Positions 27,891 to 36,945 are shown, numbered from the stretch's first letter. The stretch: DNA of 64,000 bases from Actinomycetales bacterium JB111 (GCA_900163555.1 FUHX01000009.1:49612-113611), one strand, 5' to 3'. The notes: generated by a model not told the origin, from the sequence alone. Translations and numbers: made by a program.

Positions 27891-28751
27891 GTGCACGGAT
27901 CCGTCAGCCCCGACTCCCTCACGCCCGGTCGGTCCGGGCCGTGGGCGGCCTACGCCGACGTCGACGCGGAGGCGGCCGCCCGCGCGAACGCGGCGTCGTG
28001 GACGAGGGACGCGGACGACTACCTCGCCGAGCACGGCGCCGTCCTCGGCGCGGCGGACTTCGTCTGGGGCCCCGAGGGGCTGCGGGAGGAGGACGCACGG
28101 CTCCTCGGACCGGTCGAGGACCTGCGCGGGTCCACGGTCGTCGAGGTTGGCGCGGGCGCCGCGCAGTGCTCCCGCTGGCTGACGGCGCGGGGCGTCCGCG
28201 CGATCGCGACCGACGTCTCCGAGGGCATGCTGGCCGCCGCCCGCTCGCTCGACGCCGCCACCGGCATCCGCACGCCGACCCTGCTCGCCGACGCCCGGAG
28301 CCTGCCGCTGCCCGACCGGTCGGCCGACGCCGTCTTCACGTCCTTCGGGGCGATCCCGTTCGTCGGCGACGCCGAGCGGGTCCACGCCGAGGCAGCCCGG
28401 GTGCTGCGCTCGGGCGGCCTCTGGGTCTGCTCGGTCACGCACCCGGTGCGCTGGATGTTCCCCGACGACCCGACGGCGGAGGGGATGGGCGTCACGCGGC
28501 CGTACTTCGACCGGCGGCCCTACGTGGAGACGGACGCGGCCGGTGTGCGGTACGCGGAGTTCCACCGCACGGTCGGGGACCACGTCCGGCACGTCGTGTC
28601 CGCCGGGCTCGACCTCGTGGACATCGTGGAGCCGGAGTGGCCCGCGGGGCGGGACGTCACGTGGGGTGGCTGGGGACCCGAGCGTGGCGCATTCGTCCCC
28701 GGCACGATGATCCTCGTCGCCCGCCGCCCGGTATCAGGCCCGGGGGCCTGA
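27891..28751 (+). CDS. Class I SAM-dependent methyltransferase
   Basis: 286 residues. SAM-binding motif I is VVEVGAGAAQCSRWL (near residue 86), followed by AIATDVSEGMLAAA, LLADARSLPLPDRSADAVF and VLRSGGLWVCSVTHPVRW. These place it in the Methyltransf_11 group. The substrate cannot be told from sequence; small-molecule, quinone or tRNA substrates are all possible. The GTG start is supported by a -10-like CACGAT six bases upstream. Its stop codon overlaps a small hairpin, and it converges on polA. Confidence 0.85.
   Translation: MHGSVSPDSLTPGRSGPWAAYADVDAEAAARANAASWTRDADDYLAEHGAVLGAADFVWGPEGLREEDARLLGPVEDLRGSTVVEVGAGAAQCSRWLTARGVRAIATDVSEGMLAAARSLDAATGIRTPTLLADARSLPLPDRSADAVFTSFGAIPFVGDAERVHAEAARVLRSGGLWVCSVTHPVRWMFPDDPTAEGMGVTRPYFDRRPYVETDAAGVRYAEFHRTVGDHVRHVVSAGLDLVDIVEPEWPAGRDVTWGGWGPERGAFVPGTMILVARRPVSGPGA
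28734..28751 (+). terminator. Candidate terminator overlapping methyltransferase stop
   Basis: A 7-bp inverted repeat (28734-28740 with 28745-28751) that includes the TGA. It lies between convergent genes. Short, so only moderately convincing. Confidence 0.4.
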
Positions 28752-28792
28752 CCGGACCGCGGTCGTTCGAGCAGCCCGACGGCGACAGTCGG

Positions 28793-31468
28793 TCAGTGCG
28801 CCGCGTCGCGCCAGGACCGGCCGATCCCGACGGAGACGTCCAGCGGGACCGACAGATCCATCGCCCCCGCCATCGTCGTGCGGACGAGCTCCTCGACCTC
28901 GTCGCGCTCGCCCGGTGCGACCTCGAGCACGAGCTCGTCGTGGACCTGGAGTAGCACGCGCGAGGCGAGCGACCGCTCGGCGATCTCGGCGTCGAGGCGG
29001 ATCATCGCGAGCTTGATGATGTCCGCGGCGGAGCCCTGGATCGGCGCGTTCAGCGCGATGCGCTCGGCGAGCTCCCGCCGCTGACGGTTGTCGGACGTGA
29101 GGTCGGGCAGGTAGCGGCGGCGACCGAGGATCGTCGCGGTGTAGCCGCGCACGCGCGCCTCCTCCTGCACGCCGCGCAGGTAGTCGCGCACGCCGCCGAA
29201 CCGCTCGAAGTAGGCGTCCATGAGCGCCCTGGCCTCGTCGACCTCGACCCCGAGCTGCTGCGAGAGGCCGAACGCGCTCAGACCGTAGGCGAGCCCGTAG
29301 CTCATCGCCTTGATCCGACGACGCTGCTCCGCCGTGACCTCGTCGACCGGCACCCCGAACACCGAGCCCGCGACGAACGCGTGCAGGTCCTCGCCGGAGC
29401 GGAAGGCCTCGATGAGGGCCTCGTCCTTGGACAGGTGCGCCATGATGCGCATCTCGATCTGCGAGTAGTCCGCCGTCATGAGTGACTCGCCCGCCGGGCT
29501 GACGACGAACGCGTGGCGGATCCGCATGCCGTCCTCGCTGCGCACGGGCACGTTCTGCAGGTTCGGGTCCTTCGAGCTCAGCCGCCCGGTCGCGGCCACC
29601 GTCTGCTGGAAGGTCGTGCGCACCCGGTCGTCGGGCTGGACCTCGCCGCGCAGCGCGTCCACGGTCTGCCGGAGCTTGATCTGCTCGCGGTGCCGCAACA
29701 GCGCCACGAGGAACGGGTGCTGGGTCTGCTCGAGCAGCCAGGCGAGTGCGTCCGCGTTCGTCGTCCAGCCCGTCTTCGTCTTCTTCGTCCGCGGCATGTC
29801 CAGCTGGTCGAACAGCACCTCCTGGAGCTGCTTCGGGCTGGAGAGGTTGACCTGCCGGTCGATGGCCGCGTACGCGGCGTTCGCGGCGTCATCGACCTGC
29901 GTGGCGAAGTCCGAGGACAGGCCGTCGAGGTACTCCGTGTCGACCGCGATGCCGAGGTCCTCCATCCGCTCGAGCACGCGCTGGACCGGGAGCTCGAGGT
30001 CGGTGAGCAGCTCGACTCCCCCGGCGGCCTCGAGCTCGGTCGTCAGCGGCGCGACGAGCGCGACCGTGGCGTGCGCGCGGCGGGCGCGCGCGAGGTCGGC
30101 GGCGCCGTCGTCGAGCGAGAGGTCGAGCTCGCCCTGCTGCGCGCCGTCCTCGGCGTCGAGCTCGATGCCGAGCCTCTCGAGCACGAGGTCGTCGAGATCG
30201 AGGTGCCGGGCGTCCGGACGGGCGATGTACCCGGCGAGGGCCGGGTCGTGGACGACCCCGGCCAGGGTGAGGCCGCTTCCCTTGAGGGCGTGCCAGGCGC
30301 GCTTGGCGTCGTGCACGACCTTCGGCGCGGACGCATCGCCCAGCCACTCGCGCAGTGCCGCCTCGTCGTCCCCTGTCACCTCGGTGAGGTCGATGCTCAC
30401 GGCGTGGGCGTCGTCGTCGGCGATCGCGACGGCCGTGGCCTCCCCGAGGCCCGGCCGGCCCGAGCCCTCGACGACGAGGCCGAGCCTCGTGCCGGCCCGC
30501 TCCCCCAGCCAGTCCGTGAGCGAGCCGTCGACGTCGTCGACCACGACCTCGGGGCCGGTCGGCTCGACGGGCGTGCCGTCGTCGGGCAGGACGGCGAACA
30601 GGCGGGGGCGCAGGGCCGTGAACTCGAGGACGTCGAACAGGCGCGTGAGCTCGTCTCGGTCCGGGGCGGCCGGGGCGAGGGCCTCGGGCGTGAGGCCGAG
30701 GTCGACGTCGGTGAGGAGGTGGTTGAGCTTGCGGTTGCGGATGACGTCGGAGAGGTGGTCCCGCAGCGACTGGCCGGCCTTGCCCGGGACCTCGTCCGCG
30801 CGGGCGATGATGTTGTCCAGGCCGTCGAACTGGCCGATCCACTTCGCGGCCGTCTTCGGGCCGACCCCGGGAACGCCGGGCAGGTTGTCCGCCTGCTCGC
30901 CCGTGAGCGCGGCGAGCTCCGGGTAGCGGTGCGGGGGGACGCCGTACTTCTCCTCGACCGACTCGGGGGTCATGCGCGCGACCGTGGAGACGCCCTTGAC
31001 CGGGTAGAGCACGGTCACGCGGTCGTCGACGAGCTGGAAGGCGTCCCGGTCGCCGGAGACGACGGCGACCTCCATGCCGCCCTCGGAGCCCGCGGCCGCG
31101 AGGGTGGCGAGGATGTCGTCGGCCTCGAAGCCGTCGAGCGAGAGCGTGGCGAAGCCGGCCGCGCGCAGGACCTCCGCGAGGAGCGGGACCTGTCCCTTGA
31201 ATGCCTCCGGCGTGGCGTCGCGCCCGCCCTTGTACTCGCCGTACTCCTCGGACCGGAACGTCGGCGCCGAGGTGTCGAAGGCGATCGCCACGTGCGTCGG
31301 CTTCTCCTCGGCGATGAGCGTGATGAGCATCGAGACGAAGCCGTAGACCGCGTTCGTGTTCTGCCCGGCCGAGTTGGAGAACTTCTCGGCGGGCAGCGCG
31401 AAGAAGGCGCGGAACGCCATGGAGTGTCCGTCGATGAGAAGGAGGCGCTGGCCGGTCGATTCGCTCAC
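28793..31468 (-). CDS. polA: DNA polymerase I
   Basis: 891 residues. The N-terminal 5' nuclease starts LLLIDGHSMAFRAFFALP and has FEADDILATLA and a helix-hairpin-helix (LPGVPGVGPKTAAKW). The middle 3'-5' exonuclease domain (about 320-490) lacks the metal-binding DxE motif and is probably inactive. The polymerase domain has ADYSQIEMRIMAHL (motif A), RRIKAMSYGLAYGLS (O helix) and QVHDELVLEV (motif C). It fills gaps in repair and lagging-strand synthesis. The GTG at 31468 fits a leaderless start after TAGGGT; an upstream in-frame start at 31498 is less likely. Confidence 0.96.
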   Translation of the reverse strand: MSESTGQRLLLIDGHSMAFRAFFALPAEKFSNSAGQNTNAVYGFVSMLITLIAEEKPTHVAIAFDTSAPTFRSEEYGEYKGGRDATPEAFKGQVPLLAEVLRAAGFATLSLDGFEADDILATLAAAGSEGGMEVAVVSGDRDAFQLVDDRVTVLYPVKGVSTVARMTPESVEEKYGVPPHRYPELAALTGEQADNLPGVPGVGPKTAAKWIGQFDGLDNIIARADEVPGKAGQSLRDHLSDVIRNRKLNHLLTDVDLGLTPEALAPAAPDRDELTRLFDVLEFTALRPRLFAVLPDDGTPVEPTGPEVVVDDVDGSLTDWLGERAGTRLGLVVEGSGRPGLGEATAVAIADDDAHAVSIDLTEVTGDDEAALREWLGDASAPKVVHDAKRAWHALKGSGLTLAGVVHDPALAGYIARPDARHLDLDDLVLERLGIELDAEDGAQQGELDLSLDDGAADLARARRAHATVALVAPLTTELEAAGGVELLTDLELPVQRVLERMEDLGIAVDTEYLDGLSSDFATQVDDAANAAYAAIDRQVNLSSPKQLQEVLFDQLDMPRTKKTKTGWTTNADALAWLLEQTQHPFLVALLRHREQIKLRQTVDALRGEVQPDDRVRTTFQQTVAATGRLSSKDPNLQNVPVRSEDGMRIRHAFVVSPAGESLMTADYSQIEMRIMAHLSKDEALIEAFRSGEDLHAFVAGSVFGVPVDEVTAEQRRRIKAMSYGLAYGLSAFGLSQQLGVEVDEARALMDAYFERFGGVRDYLRGVQEEARVRGYTATILGRRRYLPDLTSDNRQRRELAERIALNAPIQGSAADIIKLAMIRLDAEIAERSLASRVLLQVHDELVLEVAPGERDEVEELVRTTMAGAMDLSVPLDVSVGIGRSWRDAAH

Positions 31469-31475
31469 AACGGAC

Positions 31476-31481
31476 ACCCTA
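31476..31481 (-). promoter_or_regulatory. Predicted -10 hexamer, leaderless polA promoter
   Basis: TAGGGT on the minus strand, seven bases before the GTG at 31468. It supports that GTG over the one ten codons upstream. Confidence 0.55.
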
Positions 31482-31548
31482 TGGCCCGGCGCCCACACGC
31501 CGCGATGTCCCGCACGGACGGCCGCCGCCCGCGCCCGGCCGGACCTGG

Positions 31549-31554
31549 CAGGCT
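31549..31554 (+). promoter_or_regulatory. Predicted -10 hexamer, leaderless transporter promoter
   Basis: CAGGCT, six bases before the GTG at 31561. It faces the polA promoter, with the two start codons 93 bases apart. Confidence 0.45.
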
Positions 31555-31560
31555 GTCGGC

Positions 31561-32901
31561 GTGCCCGCGCCCCCGACGTCCGCCAAGCTCCCCTACGCGG
31601 TCGGCATGTTCGGCTCCTCGCTGCCGATCAACCTCGTGCGCGGGTCGATCCTCCTGTTCTACGTCGACACCCTCGGGCTCAGCTCGGTGGCGTACGGCGT
31701 CGTCATGGCGGTCTACGCCGTCATCGACGCGCTCGACAACCCGGTCCTGGGGCACCTCTCGGACCGCACGCGCAGCAGGTTCGGCCGGCGTCGGCCCTGG
31801 CTCATGGTGGCCGTGCCGGTGCTCGTGGCCGTGTTCATCGCCCTGTTCTCCCCGCCCGACGGGCTCACCGGCGCCGCGCTCGTCGCCTGGTTCGCGGTCT
31901 TCGCGATCCTCACCGAGGCCGCGGACTCGATGTTCAACGCGAACTACACCTCGCTGCTGCCCGAGCTGTTCCGGACCGAGGACGAGCGCAGCCGCGTCAA
32001 CGCGATGCGCCAGGTGTTCCAGCTGGCCGCGATGGTCGTCTCGGTGGCCCTCACGCCGATGCTCACCACCCGCTGGCTCGGCAGTGAGCACGGCCCCGAG
32101 GGCTTCTCCCGCACGGCGGTGCTGTTCGGCGTCGTCGCGCTCCTCGTCATGGGGGCGATGGTTCTCGGTGTCCGCGAGGACCCGGGGGTCCAGCACGAGC
32201 CGCCCACGGCGCTGCGGCACTCGATCGTCGGTGTCCTGCGGACCCGGGAGTTCTGGCTCATCGGCGTGACGATCGCCGGCTACGGCGCCGCGCTCGGCCT
32301 CATGGTCTCCGGCGTCCAGCTGTGGATGCGGTACACGCTCCACCGGCCGGTCGGCGACGCCACCCCCGTCCTCGGCGCCGCGATCCTCGTCGCGGCCGCC
32401 GCCCTGCCCGCCTGGGCGTGGCTCGCCCGCCGCGTCGGCGCCCCGCGCGCCTGGCGGTGGGCTCTCGTCTGGCTCGCCGCGTCGTTCCTCCCCCTGTGGT
32501 TCGTCACGGACCTGGCCGGCGCGGTCGTGGGCGCGGCCGTCGTCGGGGTCGGGTACGGGGGCGTCCTCGCGACGACGGACCTCGTGACCGCGCGCGTCCT
32601 CGACCGCGACGCCCGCGTGAGCGGGCTGCACCGCGAGGGGGTGTTCCTCGGCTCGTTCGGCGTGTTCGCGCGCCTCACCGGCGCGCTCGGCGGGCTGGCG
32701 CTCGTCTCGCTCGACTGGTTCTTCGGCTACGCCGGCGGTAACGCGCCCGGCGAGGATCCCGGGCGGGCCTTCCGCGTGTACACGTGCCTCTACCCGGCGG
32801 CGCTCGTGGCGGTTGCCGCCGTCGCCGCCAGGTTCGTCCGCGTCGACGACGAGACGGGCGGCCGGCCCGCGTCGCCCACGACCGGCGACGTGGCACGCTG
32901 A
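31561..32901 (+). CDS. GPH-family (MFS_2) sugar:cation symporter-like protein
   Basis: 446 residues with about 12 membrane helices. The loop DNPVLGHLSDRTRSRFGRRR and the preceding VIDAL match the glycoside-pentoside-hexuronide symporter group (MelB-like), which imports sugars with Na+ or H+. PWLMVAVPVLV follows, as in GPH carriers. The substrate is not predictable; no sugar-degradation gene is adjacent. A cytosolic Arg/Asp-rich tail ends the protein. Starts with GTG, probably leaderless. The next gene begins five bases after the stop. Confidence 0.82.
   Translation: MPAPPTSAKLPYAVGMFGSSLPINLVRGSILLFYVDTLGLSSVAYGVVMAVYAVIDALDNPVLGHLSDRTRSRFGRRRPWLMVAVPVLVAVFIALFSPPDGLTGAALVAWFAVFAILTEAADSMFNANYTSLLPELFRTEDERSRVNAMRQVFQLAAMVVSVALTPMLTTRWLGSEHGPEGFSRTAVLFGVVALLVMGAMVLGVREDPGVQHEPPTALRHSIVGVLRTREFWLIGVTIAGYGAALGLMVSGVQLWMRYTLHRPVGDATPVLGAAILVAAAALPAWAWLARRVGAPRAWRWALVWLAASFLPLWFVTDLAGAVVGAAVVGVGYGGVLATTDLVTARVLDRDARVSGLHREGVFLGSFGVFARLTGALGGLALVSLDWFFGYAGGNAPGEDPGRAFRVYTCLYPAALVAVAAVAARFVRVDDETGGRPASPTTGDVAR
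32894..32899 (+). promoter_or_regulatory. Predicted -10 hexamer, leaderless thioesterase promoter
   Basis: CACGCT, six bases before the ATG at 32906. It overlaps the last codons of the transporter gene, so the thioesterase may be transcribed separately as well as by read-through. Confidence 0.45.
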
Positions 32902-32905
32902 CGCC

Positions 32906-33376
32906 ATGACGAACACCTCCGCCCCGACCGGTCCCACTCCGCCGCCTGCCGACGAGCTCGCCGCGTGGATCGAGGAGCGCTCCCGGACCGGTCTCACCGC
33001 CAGGCTCGGCATCGAGGTGGTGGAGGTGAGCCGCAAGTCGGTCGTCGCGCGGATGCCGGTGGAGGGCAACGAGCAGCCGCTCGGCCTGCTGCACGGCGGC
33101 GCGAGCGCGGCCCTCGCCGAGACGATCGGCAGCTGGGCCGCCGCGCTGGCCGCGCCGGCCGGGCACGCGCCCGTCGGGACGGAGCTCGGGGCGACGCACC
33201 TGCGGTCGGCGACCTCCGGCTGGGTCACCGGGCGGACGCGCGCCCTGCACGAGGGCCGGCGGACCGCGAACTACGTCATCGAGGTGCACGACGACGCCGG
33301 TCGCCTGGTCTGCAACGCCCGCCTGTCGTGCATGTACGTGCCCGTCACCGCCGAGCACGCGCGCGCCGATATCTGA
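32906..33376 (+). CDS. PaaI-type hotdog-fold thioesterase
   Basis: 156 residues. The hotdog signature GLLHGGASAALAETIGSWAA (near residue 53) contains the catalytic HGG and the acidic residue on the central helix; LGATHLRSATSGWVTG follows. Proteins of this kind hydrolyse acyl-CoA or aryl-CoA thioesters such as 1,4-dihydroxy-2-naphthoyl-CoA (menaquinone pathway) or hydroxyphenylacetyl-CoA. The substrate is not resolved. Upstream MFS gene is five bases away; downstream there is a strong terminator shared with pdtaR. Confidence 0.87.
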   Translation: MTNTSAPTGPTPPPADELAAWIEERSRTGLTARLGIEVVEVSRKSVVARMPVEGNEQPLGLLHGGASAALAETIGSWAAALAAPAGHAPVGTELGATHLRSATSGWVTGRTRALHEGRRTANYVIEVHDDAGRLVCNARLSCMYVPVTAEHARADI

Positions 33377-33411
33377 CCGGGCTCGGCCTGCATACGGGGA
33401 GACGGACGCGC

Positions 33412-33446
33412 CGCGGGCCGGCATCCGTGTCGGATGCCGGCCCGCG
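33412..33446. terminator. Bidirectional hairpin terminator
   Basis: Perfect 16-bp stem (33412-33427 with 33431-33446), 3-base loop, between the convergent thioesterase and pdtaR genes. Confidence 0.85.
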
Positions 33447-33463
33447 ATCGCGTGCGGGGCGTG

Positions 33464-34165
33464 TCAGCCGCGCCCGCCCACCTGCTCGATGACGGCGTCG
33501 GCGACCTCGCGCATGGTGAGGCGACGGTCCATGGACGTCTTCTGGATCCAGCGGAAGGCCTCGGGCTCGCTCAGGCCCATCTTGGTCTGCAGGAGACCCT
33601 TGGCGCGGTCCACGCGCTTGCGGGTCTCGAACTGGTCCACGAGCGAGGCGACCTCGGACTCCAGCGCGATGATCTCCTCGTGGCGGCTGACCGCGATCTC
33701 CACGGCGGGCACGAGGTCCGCCGGGGTGAACGGCTTGACCACGTAGGCCATGGCGCCGGCCTCGCGGGCGCGCTCGACGAGCTCCTTCTGGGAGAAGGCC
33801 GTGAGCATGACGACCGCGCAGGTGCGGTTGGCCATGATCTTCTCGGCGGCCGTGATGCCGTCCATGACCGGCATCTTCACGTCCATGACGATGGCGTCCG
33901 GCTCGAGCTCGGAGGCCAGGCGCACGGCCTGCTCACCGTCCGCCGCCTCACCGACGACGTCGAAGCCCGCGTCGCGGAGGGTCTCCACGATGTCGAGTCG
34001 GATGAGCGTCTCGTCCTCGGCCACGACGACGCGTCGGCTCTCCGTGTCCTCGGAACGCCCGGTCTCGGGGTCCGACGACAGGATGTCGATGGCGTCGTCC
34101 GCCGTGCTCGGGGTCTCGGGGGCCTGCGTGGCGTCCTCGCCGGCCGGGCTCTCACTGTTCGTCAC
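33464..34165 (-). CDS. pdtaR: PdtaR-type response regulator with ANTAR RNA-binding domain
   Basis: 233 residues. After a 45-residue disordered N-terminus comes a receiver domain: VVVAEDETLIRLDIVETLRD, phosphoacceptor Asp in AIVMDVKMPVMDG, conserved Thr in VVMLTAFSQ and Lys in AYVVKPFTP. The C-terminal ANTAR domain (RVDRAKGLLQTKMGLSEPEA) binds paired hairpins in nascent RNA and causes antitermination. In mycobacteria PdtaR is phosphorylated by PdtaS; no kinase gene is adjacent. The GTG at 34165 is seven bases from a TACGCT hexamer and is preferred over an upstream frame extension. Confidence 0.93.
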   Translation of the reverse strand: MTNSESPAGEDATQAPETPSTADDAIDILSSDPETGRSEDTESRRVVVAEDETLIRLDIVETLRDAGFDVVGEAADGEQAVRLASELEPDAIVMDVKMPVMDGITAAEKIMANRTCAVVMLTAFSQKELVERAREAGAMAYVVKPFTPADLVPAVEIAVSRHEEIIALESEVASLVDQFETRKRVDRAKGLLQTKMGLSEPEAFRWIQKTSMDRRLTMREVADAVIEQVGGRG

Positions 34166-34172
34166 ATGAAAC

Positions 34173-34178
34173 AGCGTA
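34173..34178 (-). promoter_or_regulatory. Predicted -10 hexamer, leaderless pdtaR promoter
   Basis: TACGCT on the minus strand, seven bases before the GTG at 34165. Confidence 0.55.
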
Positions 34179-34242
34179 GGACACCGACCGATGGCACTGC
34201 GATCCCCGGCCCCTGTGAACCGTGACGCATTCGTGACCATGG

Positions 34243-34262
34243 CCGTGCACGAGTGTGCACGG
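34243..34262. promoter_or_regulatory. 20-bp perfect palindrome, candidate operator
   Basis: CCGTGCAC and GTGCACGG arms of 8 bp separated by GAGT. It lies between the divergent pdtaR and cyclodeaminase-family genes, just upstream of where the -35 of the latter would be (its TACGGT -10 candidate is 34293-34298). Size and symmetry fit a dimeric regulator. Confidence 0.5.
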
Positions 34263-34375
34263 ACGAGATCGCGCGCGGAACGGGTATCCGTCTACGGTCC
34301 TTCTGGCCGCGCGCCGTCGTCGGGCGGGGCGACCGCGGCCGGGACGGACTCTCGACCCCGAAGGGCACCTGGACG

Positions 34376-35311
34376 ATGACGAGCGTGACCTACCTCGACG
34401 CCGCGGCCGTGCGTGCCGCGCTGACCCCGGCGGCGGCCGTCGAGGCGATCGCCGGGGCACTGACGGAAGGCTTCGACCCCGCCGGCGACATCGCCCGCGT
34501 CGGCCCCACGACCAGCCACGGCCAGTTCCTCCTCATGCCCTCCGAGGTGGGCGCGCACGCCGGCGTCAAGGTCGCGACCGTCGCGCCCGGCAACGCCGGG
34601 CGTGGGCTGCCGCGGATCCAGGCCACCTACCTGCTGTACGACGCCGAGACGCTGAGCCTGACGGCCGTGCTCGACGGCACCGCCCTGACCGCGCTGCGCA
34701 CGCCGGCCGTCGCGGTCGCGGCCGCCCGCAGCGCCCTTACGCGGATCGACCGGCCGGCGCAGGTCGTGATCGTCGGCGCCGGCCCTCAGGCGGTGTGGCA
34801 CGCCGACACGCTTCGCGCGGTCCTCGGCCACGAGCCCGCGGCGGTGTCCTTCGTGGTCCGCCGCCCCGAGCGGGCTGGCGCCGACGTGCGGGGCCGCGGA
34901 GTCGTGCTGACGGCGGGCGGCACCGAGGCGAGCCAGGCGCTGGGCTCCGCGGACGTCGTCGTGTGCGCGACGAGCGCCCGCACGCCGCTGTTCCCCGCGG
35001 ACGCGGTCGGCCCGGAGGCGGTGGTGATCGCGATCGGCTCGCACGAGCCCGACGCCCGCGAGCTCGACCCGGCGCTCCTGGCCGGAGCGACGGTGATCGT
35101 GGAGGACCGGGCCAGCGCCCTGCGCGAGGCCGGGGACGTCGTCCTGGCGATCCGCGACGGGGCGATCGGCGAGCGCGAGCTGGTGGCGATGGCCGACGCG
35201 GTGCGGGACCCGGCGTCGGTCCCTGGCGGGCGGCGCACCGTGGTCAAGACGGTCGGCATGTCCTGGCAGGACCTCGTCATCGCCGAGGCCGTGCACGCCC
35301 GCAGCCGCTGA
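34376..35311 (+). CDS. Ornithine cyclodeaminase / mu-crystallin family protein
   Basis: 311 residues. It has SHGQFLLMPSEVGAHAGVKV (substrate side) and the NAD(P)-binding segment AQVVIVGAGPQAVWHADTLR (near residue 123), both typical of the family. Family members include ornithine cyclodeaminase, archaeal alanine dehydrogenase, ketimine reductases and siderophore-pathway dehydrogenases, so the reaction is open. No ornithine or arginine genes are adjacent. The ATG at 34376 gives the natural start TYLDAAAVRAAL. It is followed within 40 bases by a tRNA gene on the other strand. Confidence 0.87.
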   Translation: MTSVTYLDAAAVRAALTPAAAVEAIAGALTEGFDPAGDIARVGPTTSHGQFLLMPSEVGAHAGVKVATVAPGNAGRGLPRIQATYLLYDAETLSLTAVLDGTALTALRTPAVAVAAARSALTRIDRPAQVVIVGAGPQAVWHADTLRAVLGHEPAAVSFVVRRPERAGADVRGRGVVLTAGGTEASQALGSADVVVCATSARTPLFPADAVGPEAVVIAIGSHEPDARELDPALLAGATVIVEDRASALREAGDVVLAIRDGAIGERELVAMADAVRDPASVPGGRRTVVKTVGMSWQDLVIAEAVHARSR

Positions 35312-35350
35312 CCTCGCAGACGGAGAACGGACGCCGGCGGGTTGGGTGGG

Positions 35351-35432
35351 TGCTCCCGGCGGGACTCGAACCCGCATGCCGTGAGGCGCCGCATTTTGAG
35401 TGCGGTGTGTCTGCCAGTTCCACCACGGGAGC
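35351..35432 (-). tRNA. tRNA-Leu (anticodon CAA)
   Basis: 82 nt on the minus strand. The acceptor stem pairs GCTCCCG with CGGGAGC, discriminator A. The anticodon stem CCGCA/TGCGG encloses the 7-base loop CTCAAAA, giving anticodon CAA (reads UUG). The long class II variable arm and the T-arm GCGGGTTCGAGTCCCGC are typical of tRNA-Leu. The 3' CCA is not encoded; CCC follows. Confidence 0.95.
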
Positions 35433-35468
35433 GTGACGCCCGCGCGCGAGGCGCGGGCGGTCGGACCG

Positions 35469-35502
35469 CCTCGGTGGCCGGCCGCGTGGCCGGCCACCGA
35501 GG
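35469..35502 (-). terminator. Hairpin terminator after pyk
   Basis: Perfect 15-bp stem (35469-35483 with 35488-35502) and loop GCGT, nine bases past the pyk stop. It separates pyk from the tRNA gene. Confidence 0.85.
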
Positions 35503-35510
35503 GTCACGAC

Positions 35511-36938
35511 TCAGGCGGGCGTACCGAAGGTCTCGCCCACGCGGTGCACGCGGATGGAGTTCGTGCTGCCGACGGTCTGCGGCGGCATCCCGGCGACGAT
35601 GACGACCGGGTCGCCCTTCTCGGCCAGCCCGTTCTCCTTCACGAAGGAATCCACCTGGTCCACCATCTCGTCCGTGTGCGAGACGGCGGGGACGACGTAG
35701 GCCTGGACGCCCCAGGACAGGGCGAGGCGCTTGCGGGTCTCCTCGGACGGCGTGAACGCGAGCAGCGGGATGCGCGAGCGGAGGCGGGACATCCGGCGGG
35801 CCGTGTCGCCCGACTGCGTGAACGTGGCGAGGTAGCCGACGTCGAGCGTGGTCGCGATGTCCGCCGCAGCCCGGGTGATGACGCCGGACCGGGTGGCCGG
35901 CGGCTGGCCGAGGGGCTGGATGCGGTCGATGCCGTGCTCCTCGGTGTGCTCGACGATCCGGGCCATCGTGCGGACGGCCTCGATCGCGTAGGCGCCGACG
36001 GAGGTCTCGCCGGAGAGCATGACCGCGTCCGCGCCGTCGAGGACGGCGTTCGCGCAGTCGGAGGCCTCGGCGCGGGTCGGGCGCGGGCTCGTGATCATCG
36101 ACTCGAGGACCTGCGTGGCCACGATGACCGGCTTGGCCTGTCGGCGCGCCAGCTCGACGGCCTGCTTCTGCACGAGCGGGACGTCCTCGAGCGGCAGCTC
36201 GACGCCGAGGTCGCCGCGGGCGACCATGATGCCGTCGAAGGCGTCGACGATCTCGTCGAGGGCCTCGACGGCCTGCGGCTTCTCGATCTTGGCGATGACG
36301 GGCAGGCGTCGGCCGGCCTCATCCATGATCGCGTGGACGTCGTCGATGTCGGAGGCGTTGCGGACGAAGGACAGCGCGATGAAGTCGACCTCGAGGCCGA
36401 GCGCCCAGCGCAGGTCCTCCTTGTCCTTCTCGGACATGGCGGGCACGGAGACCGCCACACCCGGGAGGTTGAGGCCCTTGTGGTTCGAGACGGGGCCCGG
36501 GACCTCGACGCGGGTGACGACGCGGGGTCCGTCGACCTCCACGACCCGCACCGCGACCTTGCCGTCGTCGATGAGGATGCGGTCGCCGGGCTTGCAGTCC
36601 CCCGGCAGGCCCTTGTACGTGGTGGACGCGAGCTCCTTGGTGCCCGGGACGTCCTCGGTCGTGATCGTGAAGGTGTCGCCCGCGACCAGCTGGACCTCGC
36701 GGTCCACGAAGTTGCCGAGGCGGATCTTGGGGCCCTGGAGGTCGACGAGGACGGCGACCGGGCGACCCGCGGCGTCGGCGGCCGCGCGGACCCGCTCGAT
36801 CACCTGCGCGTGCTCCTCGGCGACGCCGTGGCTGCGGTTGATCCGGGCGACGTCCATGCCCGCGTCGACCAGTTCCTGAATCTTCTCCGGGGTGTCCGTG
36901 GCCGGTCCGAGTGTGCACACGATCTTGGCTCTACGCAT
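35511..36938 (-). CDS. pyk: Pyruvate kinase
   Basis: 475 residues, the usual length. Last glycolytic step, phosphoenolpyruvate + ADP to pyruvate + ATP. Landmarks: AKIVCTLGPATDTPEKI at the start, VLVDLQGPKIRLG, the active-site signature VIAKIEKPQAV with its catalytic lysine, MVARGDLGVELP and MLSGETSVGAYAIEA. In the first substrate-binding motif RINRSHG, an Arg replaces the Phe of the common NFSHG, while the Asn, Ser and His are kept. Start ATG 36938 is placed by the family start and by TAGGCT seven bases upstream. Confidence 0.96.
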   Translation of the reverse strand: MRRAKIVCTLGPATDTPEKIQELVDAGMDVARINRSHGVAEEHAQVIERVRAAADAAGRPVAVLVDLQGPKIRLGNFVDREVQLVAGDTFTITTEDVPGTKELASTTYKGLPGDCKPGDRILIDDGKVAVRVVEVDGPRVVTRVEVPGPVSNHKGLNLPGVAVSVPAMSEKDKEDLRWALGLEVDFIALSFVRNASDIDDVHAIMDEAGRRLPVIAKIEKPQAVEALDEIVDAFDGIMVARGDLGVELPLEDVPLVQKQAVELARRQAKPVIVATQVLESMITSPRPTRAEASDCANAVLDGADAVMLSGETSVGAYAIEAVRTMARIVEHTEEHGIDRIQPLGQPPATRSGVITRAAADIATTLDVGYLATFTQSGDTARRMSRLRSRIPLLAFTPSEETRKRLALSWGVQAYVVPAVSHTDEMVDQVDSFVKENGLAEKGDPVVIVAGMPPQTVGSTNSIRVHRVGETFGTPA

Positions 36939-36945
36939 GGTGTCC

